Shown: positions 46,555 through 59,061 of the stretch, in pieces | Position numbering within the stretch: position 1 is the first letter of the stretch | Layout of the letters: each line of letters opens with the position of its first letter | NCBI GenBank assembly: GCA_905182985.1 | Contig: CAJJDN010000116.1 | Coordinates: 84,470 to 148,469, forward strand | Source of the DNA: Paramecium sonneborni | Taxonomy: Eukaryota > Ciliophora > Oligohymenophorea > Peniculida > Parameciidae | Length of the DNA: 64,000 bases | Direction of reading: 5' to 3' | The notes under the pieces: model-generated | Told to the model about the DNA's origin: nothing | The model's database searches: none | Seen by the model: only the letters and a program-made list of their open reading frames with translations | Position numbers and translations under genes: made by a program

Positions 46555-46974
46555 TTTATTCATTTCTTTTTTAAGGAATTTTAGAGAAATATTTAAATAC
46601 CTTAAATTTATAAAGATTCTTACTGATAAGCTAAATGATTAATTAATGATGAATCCTATAATTATCTAATTATAATCATTTATTCATTTTAGGGGAAACT
46701 TTTCGATAAAATTTTAGGAACAATCTTTTATGTACCAATCTTAATATAATTGTAAAGCTTTTATGAGTTTATGCAATGTAAAAAAATTTGCTTATTTTTT
46801 TTTTAGAATTTAACATTAGTTAATCTTACATAATTGAAATTAATTAATATAAAAATAATACTTAAAAAAAATAGTAGTTTGAGTTTTAAATTCAATTTAT
46901 TTATCAAATATTTTAAAGTATTTATATCCTTTTTGAAGAATGTATCTTTAATTATTTATGTTAAAGTTTTTATT
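46361..46974. repeat. Direct repeat copy 1 (614 bp) flanking the N gap
   Basis: Identical by eye to 47457-48070 (offset 1096). The 482-N gap lies exactly between the copies, so contig ends overlap and the gap is almost certainly not real sequence. Confidence 0.9.
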
Positions 46975-47456
46975 NNNNNNNNNNNNNNNNNNNNNNNNNN
47001 NNNNNNNNNNNNNNNNNNNNNNNNNNNNNNNNNNNNNNNNNNNNNNNNNNNNNNNNNNNNNNNNNNNNNNNNNNNNNNNNNNNNNNNNNNNNNNNNNNNN
47101 NNNNNNNNNNNNNNNNNNNNNNNNNNNNNNNNNNNNNNNNNNNNNNNNNNNNNNNNNNNNNNNNNNNNNNNNNNNNNNNNNNNNNNNNNNNNNNNNNNNN
47201 NNNNNNNNNNNNNNNNNNNNNNNNNNNNNNNNNNNNNNNNNNNNNNNNNNNNNNNNNNNNNNNNNNNNNNNNNNNNNNNNNNNNNNNNNNNNNNNNNNNN
47301 NNNNNNNNNNNNNNNNNNNNNNNNNNNNNNNNNNNNNNNNNNNNNNNNNNNNNNNNNNNNNNNNNNNNNNNNNNNNNNNNNNNNNNNNNNNNNNNNNNNN
47401 NNNNNNNNNNNNNNNNNNNNNNNNNNNNNNNNNNNNNNNNNNNNNNNNNNNNNNNN
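46975..47456. other. Assembly gap, 482 N
   Basis: Unsequenced placeholder bases. Because both flanks carry the same 614 bp, the true distance is most likely negative, that is, an overlap. Confidence 0.95.
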
Positions 47457-48070
47457 CGTATTTTATTTTAAAAATTAATTTGTTTTTTTGTTCCAGAAGT
47501 ATGAGAGATCCCTCAAATATTTAGATAGGAGCAGTAAAACAAAGATTATTAGAAAAAGCTTATAGAAATTAAAAGAGGTTAAGGTATTTTGCGATCTCAT
47601 AATTATAATTCTATAATTAATTAACTAAAATAATCAATAATATTAAATGATTTATTCATTTCTTTTTTAAGGAATTTTAGAGAAATATTTAAATACCTTA
47701 AATTTATAAAGATTCTTACTGATAAGCTAAATGATTAATTAATGATGAATCCTATAATTATCTAATTATAATCATTTATTCATTTTAGGGGAAACTTTTC
47801 GATAAAATTTTAGGAACAATCTTTTATGTACCAATCTTAATATAATTGTAAAGCTTTTATGAGTTTATGCAATGTAAAAAAATTTGCTTATTTTTTTTTT
47901 AGAATTTAACATTAGTTAATCTTACATAATTGAAATTAATTAATATAAAAATAATACTTAAAAAAAATAGTAGTTTGAGTTTTAAATTCAATTTATTTAT
48001 CAAATATTTTAAAGTATTTATATCCTTTTTGAAGAATGTATCTTTAATTATTTATGTTAAAGTTTTTATT
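47457..48070. repeat. Direct repeat copy 2 (614 bp)
   Basis: Second copy of 46361-46974, continuous with the right-hand sequence leading to the gene at 48461. Apart from the duplicated 3' end of the 46063 gene it is AT-rich and appears non-coding. Confidence 0.9.
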
Positions 48071-48460
48071 GTAAGATCATTTTTAATAGGGCATAAAATA
48101 TAATAAAATATGAAAGTATTTAAATAGATTATATCTTTATTAATTTATTTTTTTAAAATGTTTCTGTTCTGCCAATATTAAAAAGGTATAATATTTTATT
48201 TTGTTTTTTTAAAAAGCGGTTTATAATAATTAAAATATGTTGTGCTATATTTTATCTTGAAATAACTAATGTTGAAAACAAAAGATATTCATGAATAGGA
48301 AAAAGAGATAAAATAAGATAAGTAAAAATTGATTGGGTAATAAATTATTTGTAAGTCTGTGATATGATTTTAAGGTAGATATTACTTTATAATTGTATAA
48401 GTTTGAATTGTTATTGTATTTGATATTTTATATAAGATAAATATTATTTTATATTCAGTT
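48071..48460. other. AT-rich spacer
   Basis: About 390 bp upstream of the gene at 48461. No coding signal was seen. Confidence 0.45.
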
Positions 48461-50102
48461 ATGCAAAAAGGTGAAGCTCTATTAATTTTGAAGAAATATA
48501 CATCTGAGGAGGATTGTCTATTTTGTTAGAAATATGGAAGAGTAACAACAGATAAAATAAATTTTGCTCCTCTTTTGAATCGAGTAAGAAATAATAAAAT
48601 TGGCAAATAGGCTTTGTACACTAAATATTCTTAATCTTAATGGAATGGTAAAAAATTTGAAGATCTATTTTGTACAAAATCAGTATCATGGGTGATTTAA
48701 TTCAAAGACAAATTAACATTTGAAGATTATGATGAATTTCTAAAAAGGTATGAAAAAGAGAAGAATTTATATAAAATAGGTTTTATCCAAAGAGTGATTA
48801 ACCATAGAAGTTTGATTAATTGTTAGAATATTATAAGTATCACAAAGATATTCCTAGAATGTTTATGCCAAGAGTTTCTGATTTGGCAATCTATTTTTAT
48901 GAAAAAAAAAAGTATATTTTTAATGAATTTAAACATTAGATAAATTGAATATAGAAAGATAAAATTTATGTTGGGCATTCCTGTTGAAGATGCTAGTAAT
49001 TATACATGTAATAATAAAGAAATAATTAGAATGTGAGAAGTTAAAAGAAGATTTTAGAGTATTGAATAGCATAACATAGCAAACATAAGTATCAAGTCTT
49101 TCTGTATTAAGAGAAATCTTAAAATCTAAAGCTAGTGATGAAATAATAGTAAAATATAAAACAATAATATAGAATATTGATGCAACTTGGATTACAATGA
49201 CCTAATAATAACAATCAAAATCTTAACATCCCCCTAACTTAAAATTACTTAAATAACTTATATCCAAAAATCCTCAATTCAACAAAGAAAAATAAAATAT
49301 TTATGTTACAGGAATTAGTAAAGGTGCAATTTAAAATTCTCCATAACACAAAGGACATCTAAAAACATTGAGTAAAGATACTTCCCAAAAATCATTAGTT
49401 TCATCCAATAAAATAATTAATAATAGTAATGGAGATACAGATTTATAGAAATTTTTAAAATAACAAATTCTAACAACAAATCATGCTAATCCATGTATAT
49501 CTAGTTCTAAACAATCAAGTAAAGCTAATCATATATCAAATTATCAATCTAAATAAAATAGCATTCACTATATTACTAGTACTAGAAGTATATCTTCAGA
49601 ATAACTAAAATTAATTCAATAATAATAACCTTTAAAATAAAGTAATAGTCCTAATCTAATTATTCCAACACATAAAAAAAGTTAAACACAAACACATTAT
49701 ACAGAGATTAATTCTCCTAATAAACATTAAAAATAACTCTCTGTCAAAATGCATACAAATGTAGGATAAGATCTAAAATAATAATTAACTCACACTAAAT
49801 CCTCAGAAAAACTCTTCAAAATTTATACATCATAATCATCTGTTCCTTTATCAGCAAATATCAATATTAATATAAATCAACTTAATATGAATAATTTAAA
49901 TATTAAGACTCCCTTTTAATAATATAAAGCTATGCTTGAAAGTCCTAAAATCAATACAAAATAAAAAACATAGTCAAACATTGAAACTTAAAGAATTACT
50001 AGTGCTTAAAAGAGTAATAGTTCTTAGAAAAAAACCTAAATCTCCGTTTAATAGTTATATGTCTAAAAAATCAAAACTAAAAATAAAATTATGAAAAAAT
50101 GA
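48461..50102 (+). CDS. Unknown protein with N/Q/S-rich disordered C-terminus (519 aa)
   Basis: Introns of 32, 28 and 22 nt give 1560 nt of exons, ATG 48461 to TGA 50100-50102. The first 190 residues look folded: ILKKYTSEEDCLFCQKYGRV, GKKFEDLFCTKSVSWVIQFK, LTFEDYDEFLKRFYP, DIPRMFMPRVSDLAIYFYEK, GIPVEDASNYTC. The remaining 330 residues are low-complexity, rich in Asn, Gln, Ser, Lys and Thr (SNKIINNSNGDTDLQ). Such architecture is common in ciliate-specific proteins. No known domain was recognised. Confidence 0.7.
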
Positions 50103-50208
50103 TTTACTCTGTTAAATTTATTAATAATTAAATATTATCTATCCTATTACTTTTATTATATTATTACAAATTGCTATTTAATAATTTTTATATTTATTTT
50201 TCTGTTAA

Positions 50209-53200
50209 ATGAACAGATCATCTCATAAACGATAAAGAACACCGAACACACCAAAAAAAATAAAGGAATAAGATTGTAATCCTATTCCAAGTTAACAAGT
50301 TGCTAAATAAATTAGAAATGATGAAGCTGTTTAGTAACTGAGTGCCATTGACTATCCCAAACATTAATTTAGAAGACAGGATTCTCAAAATTTTCATCTA
50401 AAATCATCATAAAATTTAGAGAAATCTTATAATTTAAGTAAGAGTCTTATCTAAAATAAGCTGATAGAATTTATTCTCCTCCAAGAAAATAAGATTAATC
50501 TCCTAATTTGAGAAAAAAAGAAAATGTCAAAATTATTGATTCTTATGAGGTTAGATATGGAAAACTGAACACAGAAAATGTTCAGCTTTAAAATCAAATA
50601 TAAGCTGATCAATAAAGATACAATAAACTTATAAACGATTTAGAGATGTAGCTTTAACATTAAACTTATAAATTGCAAACCGAATAACATAATACGAAAT
50701 AATAATAATTGTTATTATAAAAAAAGAATGAAGAAATATAATTATTAGTCAATGAATTAAAAAAAAATGAAACTAAAATTATCTAGCTTTCTTAAATTGT
50801 ATTTATTATGATTAATTAACAAGAATGCTTAGCACTCTGATGAAAATTAAAATTTGAAAAATTATATCTAGAGTTTAGAATATGATGTAAAAACTTTGAA
50901 ATAATAAATTCAAGATTCCCAATTAAAAAGTGCGAGGTAGGTAGAAGAAACTAAAATAAAAATTGAAAATGATTTTATGCTTTAAAATTAGCTACACTTA
51001 AAAGATATTTAATAGTAACATTAATAAATCATGAGCAATAAAAACGATTAACTTATATCGGAATAATAAAAATATTCAATTCTCTTGTCTTAATTCGATA
51101 ATTTAGTAAATGAAAAAAATAAGATTTAATAAGTGATAGACAATCTTTAAGAAGATAAAAAAGCAATTTAATAATAACTTAATCAATAAAATTAAATAAA
51201 TGAAGAGTTGAAGTAATAAGGTTTAAATTTGACAAAAGATTTATAATTAACTAATGATAAGCTAGCACAATAAGAAATTTTACATTAAAGATCGATGCAA
51301 GAACTTAAATAGTATTATGAACAATAATAAATTAATATTTTATAAAGAAAAATAAATGAAACTGAATTACAACATTTAAGCTAATATCAACAATAAGATT
51401 CAATAATAAGAGACCTATAATAACAATTGTAATAATCTGAGAATAATTATTAAATAATAAAAATTGAAAATGCAAAATTATATGCAATAGATTAAGAATA
51501 AGAAAAAGAGATCAAAATAATTTAATAAGAATTGGAAAGACTTGTTAAAATAAAAGATTTAGAAATTAAATCATTACAAGATGATCTTTAAAAATTAAAA
51601 CAATAAGCCTTAGAATAATCATCAAAATACTAAACAAAATTACATGAGCTAAGTAAATAAGAAGTGATTGCTAATGATATCAAAAGTGAATTAGAATTAC
51701 AAAAGAATGTTACAAAATAATTAGAAAGTAATATTAGAGAGCAGTGGGAGAATGATGTTTCAGAATTGAAAGTTTTTCATTAATAACAAATACAACATTT
51801 AGAGGAATAAATTAGATTGTTAAATTTTGAGAACGAAAAATAAATAATTTAAAGCCGAAAGAAAGATGAATAATTAAATGAATAGAAACTAAATTAATAG
51901 TTACTTGAAAATTCAATTCATAGCTTGAAACATTAGTTTAGCGATACAGAAAAACAAAAAGTAAAAGAATTAGAAGACTATTAAATGGAATTGGAGAATT
52001 TTAGAAAAGAATTAAAGGAATAAAATTTAAAGTTATAATAAGAAAAATTACTTATAGAATAATAATTAAAGTAATAAAAATAAAGAGTTAAAGAACTAGA
52101 AACTGTAAAAATTGAGATAGAATTTGTTTCCTCCTAATAAATATAAAATTAATAAGAATAAATAAAATAAAAAGATTGGCAAATAAGCTAATTAAATTAA
52201 GAAAAGAATAAATTGGATTCTTAATTGAAATTAATAAAAGAAAAATTGATTTAAGCTGAGTTTTAAATAGTAGAATTAAAATAAAGCGCAGAAATATATT
52301 TAAAGGAATTAGATGAATCTACTCAATAAAGAGATCTTGAAAGAAACTAATTTAATCAAAAATTTGGTTTTTAAGAAACAAGAATATCATAATATAAATA
52401 AGCAATAAATTAATATGAAATAGAAATTCATAATTAAAATAACATCATTGACAAGGCATAAAAACAAATGGATCATGCTTAGTTGGAATCTTAAAAGAAA
52501 GCTGAGGAAGCAAGAAAAAAAGAGTAAAAATTGTTAGATCAGATTGCTAACTTAAATTTTTAATTGTAATCTAATGAAGAATAATTTATGAAGTACTAAG
52601 AGGAACATAAGGAATCTAATAAAAAAATTGAGTAATTACTTTAGGAGAAGGATGATTTAATAAAGAGCTTGGAAAATTAAAAGGAAAAATTAGTTGAAGT
52701 TAAAAATGAACTGACAGAAGAAATTGAATAATTAAATTAAAAGATTTAAAATTATGCTGAAGGAGAAAATTAAAGATAAGATTGGGAATTTTAGGTAGAA
52801 AATGAGAAGGTATTTATTTATTATCCTATTTTAGGCTGTTTTGAATAACGAGATTGAAAGATTTTAATAAAGGCTTGATCAAAAAGATTCTAAATTAAAT
52901 TAATTGTAGTAATAATATACAAATTTGGAAATCTAATTTTAAGATAAAGAGTTATTGTATAATACTTTAAGAAGCTAAATTGATTAGAATTATGTACATA
53001 TTGAAGATTATGAATAATTGAAATCTAAAAATAGTAATTTATTAAATGAGCTTCATGAAATTGAGAGTAACTAATTGAAATCAAATAGTGAAAAGCAATC
53101 ATTAAGAAGATAGGTGGAAAAGTTGAAAAGTGATCTTGAAATTAAAGAATAAGAATTAGAATAGGCATTTCAATAGATGAGCAAGAAAAAAGGAGAGATT

Positions 53201-53425
53201 GAAGATGTATCAAAATTGACAAAAGAAATATAAAGATTGACATTTGAATTATCAGATGCTCAAACTTTGCTATAAGCAAAAAGTGAATAATTAAATATAA
53301 TGAGAAGAGAAAATGATGATTAATTAGAGCAATTAAATAGATTGAAGAGATAATTAAATTAGGCATCAGAAAAGGAGCTTATAAGAAAGATAGATAAATC
53401 AGAACATTTTTAGGAAAATTTTTGA
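50209..53425 (+). CDS. Giant coiled-coil protein (1047 aa)
   Basis: Introns of 23, 25 and 25 nt give 3144 nt of exons. A basic Ser/Pro/Arg-rich head (SSHKRQRTPNTPKKIKEQD, then YSPPRKQDQSPNLRKKE) is followed from about residue 100 by nearly unbroken coiled coil, Gln/Glu/Lys/Leu-rich (for example QQQLNQQNQINEELKQQG, DLEIKEQELEQAFQQMSKKK) to TGA 53423-53425. Likely a filament or scaffold component of the cortex, basal body or nuclear architecture, inferred from composition. Two of the three introns end in AAG. Confidence 0.82.
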
Positions 53426-53460
53426 TTGCATATATTTATTTTAATATATATTTATATTAG

Positions 53461-53508
53461 AATGAATACTTAAAATAAATAGAATGAATACTTAAAATAA
53501 ATAGAATG
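53461..53508. repeat. Short tandem repeat, two 22-bp units
   Basis: The unit beginning GAATGAATACTT occurs twice head to tail just after the coiled-coil gene, in the gap between convergent genes. A trivial AT-rich tandem. Confidence 0.6.
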
Positions 53509-53523
53509 CAGTAAAAATTTATT

Positions 53524-54820
53524 TCATTTCCATACAGGTTTATTATTAATGAGGGATTGCATGAAAGTTTCATCGTTTTTCATTTAACCAGGGGATGGAT
53601 ATCTCCACCCTTTGTTTTTACTTGTTGGTATTAATTAGGTAGCTTTAGGTATATTGTTCCCTAAAATATAAACTAAAAATAAAACTACCTTTCACAATAG
53701 GCGAAAATTGACGATAAGGAAAGGATGATGGTTTTGGAATAGTTATTGGAGGTTGAATTTCAGACTACCTAAAATAGAGAAACTTTTTACGCATAAGCAG
53801 ATTTAGGTCTATCAATAGGATCTCTTTTTTATTATTTTAAGGATTAAGATTTTCCTTATTATTTTAATTTTTGTTCCTAATGTTTTTTTAGACTATCATT
53901 CTATTATCTTTTGATTGTACCAATAATTGGTTTAACAAGTTAATGATTTTCTCTTGAAATTGAATTACATTTTTCTAGTTCCTCTTTTAAAGTTACATAG
54001 TTGTTAACTGTAACATGATAGATGTTTCCACTGATATTATTTTGACTATTTAATTTAACAGCTTGCTTAGTATTAGTATTAGTATTAGTTTATTTTATTT
54101 TTTTTTATGATTTTTTAGTTAAAATTTCATCTGCCCAACTAATTGTTCTTACTCTGTTTTCATTTAAATATTAATTGAATAATCTTTTATCCAACCAACA
54201 AGAATCAGCTGGACTTGATTTTGCATTTATGTATGTGTTCCTAAGAAGTTTTTCATCTTCCTCTAATGGTAGATCCTATTCTTCATGAGGTAACCATGAA
54301 CTTGATAATCCTCCTTCTCCCTTCTTATTTAACTTCGATTCCAATTAAGTTAACTAATGATAGAAACTTGCTCTTATTTCAAGATCTGGTCTTCTAGAGT
54401 TGAGAAATTCTAAAGTCTTATATAATTTCCACTTATATTTTCTCATAAAATAAGCAGCAAGTGCGCAACAGGAACGAGATTATCCTCTTACAGAATGAAT
54501 CAGGACTGATTCTCCATTCTTATGTGCTTACTCTATAAATTAATATATTTCATTAACAGTATCATTTGGAAATAGTATTTGCTTGTTCATGATATTTAAA
54601 ATGTACTTAATCATTCTCAAGCCAATTAAATTTCAAATAAGAAACCCCATAGTTTTCAAAAACGCATAATAGTTACTTAGCTGCACAATTAACAATTCTA
54701 GTCACTTTATTTTAAATGATGAATTCAAGATCCTTATTAGATTTAACTTAATTATACTTTTGAGGCTAATTCATCTCCAATGAATAGACCATCCTTTACT
54801 TTAATTGCTCCAATTATCAT
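53524..54820 (-). CDS. Dual-specificity phosphatase-like protein with catalytic Cys replaced by Ser
   Basis: 398 residues after introns of 25, 25, 22 and 28 nt (exons 1197 nt). The N-terminal 150 residues are a dual-specificity phosphatase fold: KVKDGLFIGDELASK, VTRIVNCAAKQ, YLKFNWLEND (general-acid loop), then the active-site loop LIHSVRGQSRSCC and AAYFMRKYKW. The consensus is HCxxGxxR; here it is HSVRGQSR, with Ser encoded at 54492-54494, so the nucleophilic Cys is absent and the protein is predicted to be a STYX-type pseudophosphatase. The C-terminal 250 residues contain a conserved-looking linker (SSPADSCWLDKRLFNQYL, VRTISWADEIL), a poly-NT tract, and Pro-rich motifs. ATG 54820; TGA 53524-53526. 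Confidence 0.85.
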
Positions 54821-54858
54821 TATTTTTTATTTAGTAATAAAATTTTGAAATTTGAAAA

Positions 54859-56512
54859 ATGGAATTAATGCCTAAATTGTAAGAAATTCAAAAAGAATTG
54901 CAATTTTACACTAGATTGTTCTAAGAAAACAAACTTTATCATTCTAGTAAGTGGACAGGAGAGTTATTATTAGGATTGACTCAAGAAGAAGATTTATAAT
55001 AATCTTAATTTGCAATGTAATTTATCCAAAACAATACTGATTACAATTATCATTTCATACGAGAGTTTGTTCCTGAATATAATGATATCATTTTAGTTGC
55101 TAGAAATTTATTTGATTTAAGAGAATTCAAGAAATGTGCATCTTTATTATAAAATCTCATCCATAAAAATGAATCGGCAATGTTTCTCTATTATTACTCT
55201 TAGTATATGTATGGAGAATTAAGAAAGGAAGAAGAAATGTTTGAAAATGAAAATTCAAAAACTGCAACTAATCCAGAACTTAAATTATTAGAAAGGGAAT
55301 TATCAAAATTGTACAATCAAAAGCAATTAAACTAATTAAATCTCTATATATATGGACTAATACTAAAGGATACAATGAAATTAAGAGAAGCAAGAGAGGT
55401 TTTCATTTAAGTTTTACATTAAATGCCTTGTTTTTGGAGTGTTTGGTTAGAATTATGCAAATTGTTAACAGAGGAAGATACTTTAGATGAATTACCAAAT
55501 CATTGGATGAAAACATTTTGGAGTTCAAATTTTAATTTGGAAAAGTTTAAAAATGCCAACTGCGTAGAATAATTTTAGACTTTGTTATATTACTTTAGAA
55601 ATTCGAATTTTATAATAAATTAGATTGCAAATGCTTATTACAACAATTAAGAATTTGAATTATCCCTTGAATGGTTTGAAAGATTGTTAAGTATTGATCC
55701 ATACAGATATGAGAGTTTAGATACATATTCAAATATTTTATATATAAAAGAAAATTAAGGGGAACTTGCCAATTTAGCATTATAATCATTTACAAATAAT
55801 AAGTATGTACCTGAAACTTGTTGTGTTGTAGGAAACTACTATTCTCTAATGAATGAGCATGCAAAAGCAATAAATTATTTTTAAAGAGCTCTAAAATTAG
55901 ATAAAGATTGTTTGGCAGCTTGGACTTTAATGGGACATGAGTATTTAGAAATGAAGAATGTAGCATCTGCAATACAATCATATAGGAATGCAGTGGAAAT
56001 AGATCCAAAAGATTTTCGTGCTTGGTATGGATTAGGATAAACATATGCATTACAAGGAATGAATTAATATGCATTATATTACTTTAGCAGGGCAGTTATA
56101 AGCAGACCAAAAGATGCAAGAATGTGGAATGCTATGGCAGAATGTTATGATAAAATGGATAAAAAAAATGAATCAATGAAATGTTATGAAAGAGCTAATT
56201 AATGTAAAGATAAAGAAGGGATTGCAATTCATTAATTGGCTAAATTATATGATGCTATGGTAAGATTTAAAGTTTTTAATATATTAGGGTAAAACCGAAA
56301 AGGCTTTGTCAGCTTTTGAGGAGAGCTTAAGAAGGAAAGATGAAGAATAAATAGTCGATAAAGAGTTATCAGAATCTTTACTTTATTTAGCAAGGGTATT
56401 TTTGAAAAGAGGAGATAAAGAAAGAGCTATGTAAATGGCTAAAAGACTTTATGATTTTAATGGCCCAGAAAGGGACGAAGCCAATTTAATCATGAGTTAG
56501 TTAAATAAATGA
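54859..56512 (+). CDS. cdc23: Anaphase-promoting complex subunit 8 (Cdc23)
   Basis: APC8/Cdc23 is a TPR scaffold subunit of the APC/C ubiquitin ligase that triggers anaphase. One 28-nt intron (56260-56287) leaves 541 residues, close to the family's 560-600. Diagnostic blocks are present in order: [92 protein letters not shown] and [14 protein letters not shown], each within tetratricopeptide repeats. The C-terminal TPRs ([29 protein letters not shown]) complete the superhelix. ATG 54859; TGA 56510-56512. It is divergent from the pseudophosphatase gene, with 38 bp between start codons. Confidence 0.95.
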
Positions 56513-56530
56513 AATAAATATTATTATTTG

Positions 56531-57213
56531 ATGATTTTGATTTATCATAATTCATTATTATTAGCTCTTAAAACTCAAATTTTAGTTTCGATAACCTTTT
56601 ATTGCCTAAGTCTAAAAGAAGCTTTAAGTGAAATTTCTAACGAATAACAGTTTTTATCAATAGAAGATTATTTCTTAAACTAAAATCTCATTGATGAAAT
56701 TAATAGGCATCTAATAAACCTTTCGTCCTATTACTTTTTTGTTTGGGCCTTTTTTGGTGGTTTGTTGGGTGATGTTGGAATGGGATTATATTTAAAGTTT
56801 GGGATACCTAACTATATGGATAATATAGTTGAAATGATGAATTAAGCTAATAATTAGATACAAATAATATGCTTAATAAAAATTATAAATTGATGGGAAA
56901 TTTTTACCTACTCATAAACCATCCGAATTGAATGATGATTAATTTTTCACTTACCTTTGGTTTTGTCTTAGCAATGAAATAAGATTAATAAGTAATGCAT
57001 CTTATTCAAAATAATTGGAAAAGCTAAAATAAAAAATGCAAGGAGGAGGAATAAGCAAATTTATTATAAAGATAATTTTAAATTGAAATTTTATTGAAAA
57101 TTTGGAATGATACTTTAGATTATCTTAAATTTCATAATATTAATTTGGTTGTTAATGATAAGTCTTGTGCTGAATATGTTGACGGTATGCTTACTAATTA
57201 TAAAGTAGAATGA
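56531..57213 (+). CDS. Membrane-type unknown protein, introns partly unresolved
   Basis: ATG 56531 opens a frame with a hydrophobic N-terminus (LIYHNSLLLALKTQILVSIT) and a second membrane segment (YYFFVWAFFGGLLGDVGMGL) at about residue 70. After about residue 115 the frame changes: PTHKPSELNDDQFFTYLWFC near 56940, then QNNWKSQNKKCKEEEQANLL and DTLDYLKFHNINLVV leading to TGA 57211-57213. At least two introns are needed and were not placed exactly. It begins 18 bp after the APC8 stop on the same strand. No family was recognised. Confidence 0.5.
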
Positions 57214-57789
57214 TGAATATTTATTTAATATTAAATCGAATTCTTATTTTATGAGTTTAAATCTTATTAACAAGTATTTCTTTAATTTTTGTAATAGCTT
57301 TGAATTTTTATTGAAATTATAAAATTAATTATAATTTAAATAACATAATTTCTCAAAATTATAATTTAAACTTATTGTTATTGAAAAGATATCATATAAT
57401 GAAAATTAATTAATAGAAAGACACTAAACTTTACAAATATCAAAATTGTTGAAAAACTTAGAATAAATTTAAATTGACAGACAATTTCAATGGAAATAAC
57501 TGTCTTTTTTTAAATCAAATATGTGATAAAATTAAAAAGAAAGATAATATAAAATTATAATGCTTGCAAACATTCATTTATTGTTGATAACAATATCATA
57601 CTTAATTACATTTACTCCCTAAAAGAAAGTTGACAATTAATTTGTAAATAAAATTTTATAATTACGTCATTGAAAATGAAATAAAGGTTATCAATAGAAA
57701 TAGTAATAAGATTGGATTGTTTGGTTTATATAATAAGATTTAGGGCTTATTATAGAAATTGCTATGGTACGATTTTTTAATTAAATTTA
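57214..57789. other. AT-rich intergenic region
   Basis: About 575 bp; no gene or structured element was seen. Confidence 0.45.
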
Positions 57790-58907
57790 ATGTATAATAA
57801 TTCTAGAGATCCTCCAAGTTAAATTCTTCTATTAATTTTCACTTAATTGCCTCCTTCTTTTCCTTTAACGAATGAATATTTGCATAAGAAGTTTAATGAA
57901 TTTGGAGACATAAAGAAAATACTTATATTCGAAAGAGGAAAGACAAATAAGGCTTTTGTGGAATTTCATAATTTGAAGAGTGCAATATCAGCTAGAAAAT
58001 AGTTGAATGGTTTGAACATTTAAGGAGGAAAGTAATAAATAAGTTTATATGTAGAATGATAATCCATTTCTCTCGACTTAAAAATCTTAATCTCGAAATC
58101 GTAGATAATTCTAGAGGAACAGATTATACATAGGCTAGCAGTAATAGTCAAAATTCAGATTCTATTCTTCATTCTAAAACAGATGATAACATCAGAGTCA
58201 ACTTAACTAATCATATTAGTTCAAGTTCATCTTCACGAGCAAACTCAAGTCCAGTCAGAAATGAAGAGATCAATAGGTTGCTTGATTATGATGATGATGA
58301 TTTTGATATTTGGAGATAAGAAATTCAACTTAATTTGACTGACATGCATCCAGAAATATAGACCCTACTAAGATAGAAACATTCTAAATTACTTAGAATT
58401 TCATCAATAGACTCTAAGGTAACTGCTAAGATGATTTATAATGTATTTTCTAAGTTTGGAAATATTGAGGAGATTCTATACTAGAAATAGTATTAAAAGG
58501 CATTTGTTAAATTCTAGAGCATAAATTAAGCAATCATAGCAAAAGAATATCTCAATAACACTCAATTCTTTGATTCAATAGTATACTATTGATTATATTC
58601 ATATTAGTTACGCTTCTATTTTGAACCCATATAACCTTTATAACCAACCTCTTTGTAAGATGAATATATGATTTATTATAATGAAAACTGTACATAGAAA
58701 ATAATGCCACTCTCATCTAATCTCATAATTACAGGAGTCTAAGATCTTTAGGAAATCTCGGAATTAATTAAAATGTTTGCTAAAATCAAAGGTAAATTAA
58801 ATATAGAATAAATTAATAGACATCAAATTTAATGGTAATAGTCTACAGCTAGTTATGTGTTCAATTGCAGATACGCTTAAAATTATAGCAGTTTTTTCAG
58901 ATTATGA
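57790..58907 (+). CDS. PTB/hnRNP-L-like RNA-binding protein
   Basis: 355 residues after introns of 23 nt (58032-58054) and 27 nt. The first RRM starts SRDPPSQILLLIFTQLPPSF and continues LHKKFNEFGDIKKILIFERG and AFVEFHNLKSAISARKQLNG, then, across the intron, IHFSRLKNLNLEIVDNSRGT DY, which is the extended strand and linker typical of polypyrimidine-tract-binding proteins. A second RRM begins LLRISSIDSKVTAKMIYNVF and includes FGNIEEILYQ and KAFVKFQSINQAIIAKEYLN. The C-terminal part (residues 265-355) may hold a degenerate third RRM. Between them is an acidic/Ser-rich linker (DYDDDDFDIWRQE). PTB proteins regulate splicing and mRNA fate. TGA 58905-58907; a longer C-terminus by another intron is possible. 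Confidence 0.82.
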
Positions 58908-59061
58908 ATTTAAGAATTAGAAGTTATCCATCATTCTCAAATGATGATTAATTATTATATTATCAATATATTATATATTATTAATATATTATATATGATT
59001 TATATTTTATATATTATTTGTATAAAAAAAAACGGAAAATCTATGAATAAGTTTCAAAATT

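Noticed and set aside
46834..47524. Open frames running through the N gap
   Set aside because: They consist mainly of unknown residues from 482 N and have no meaning.
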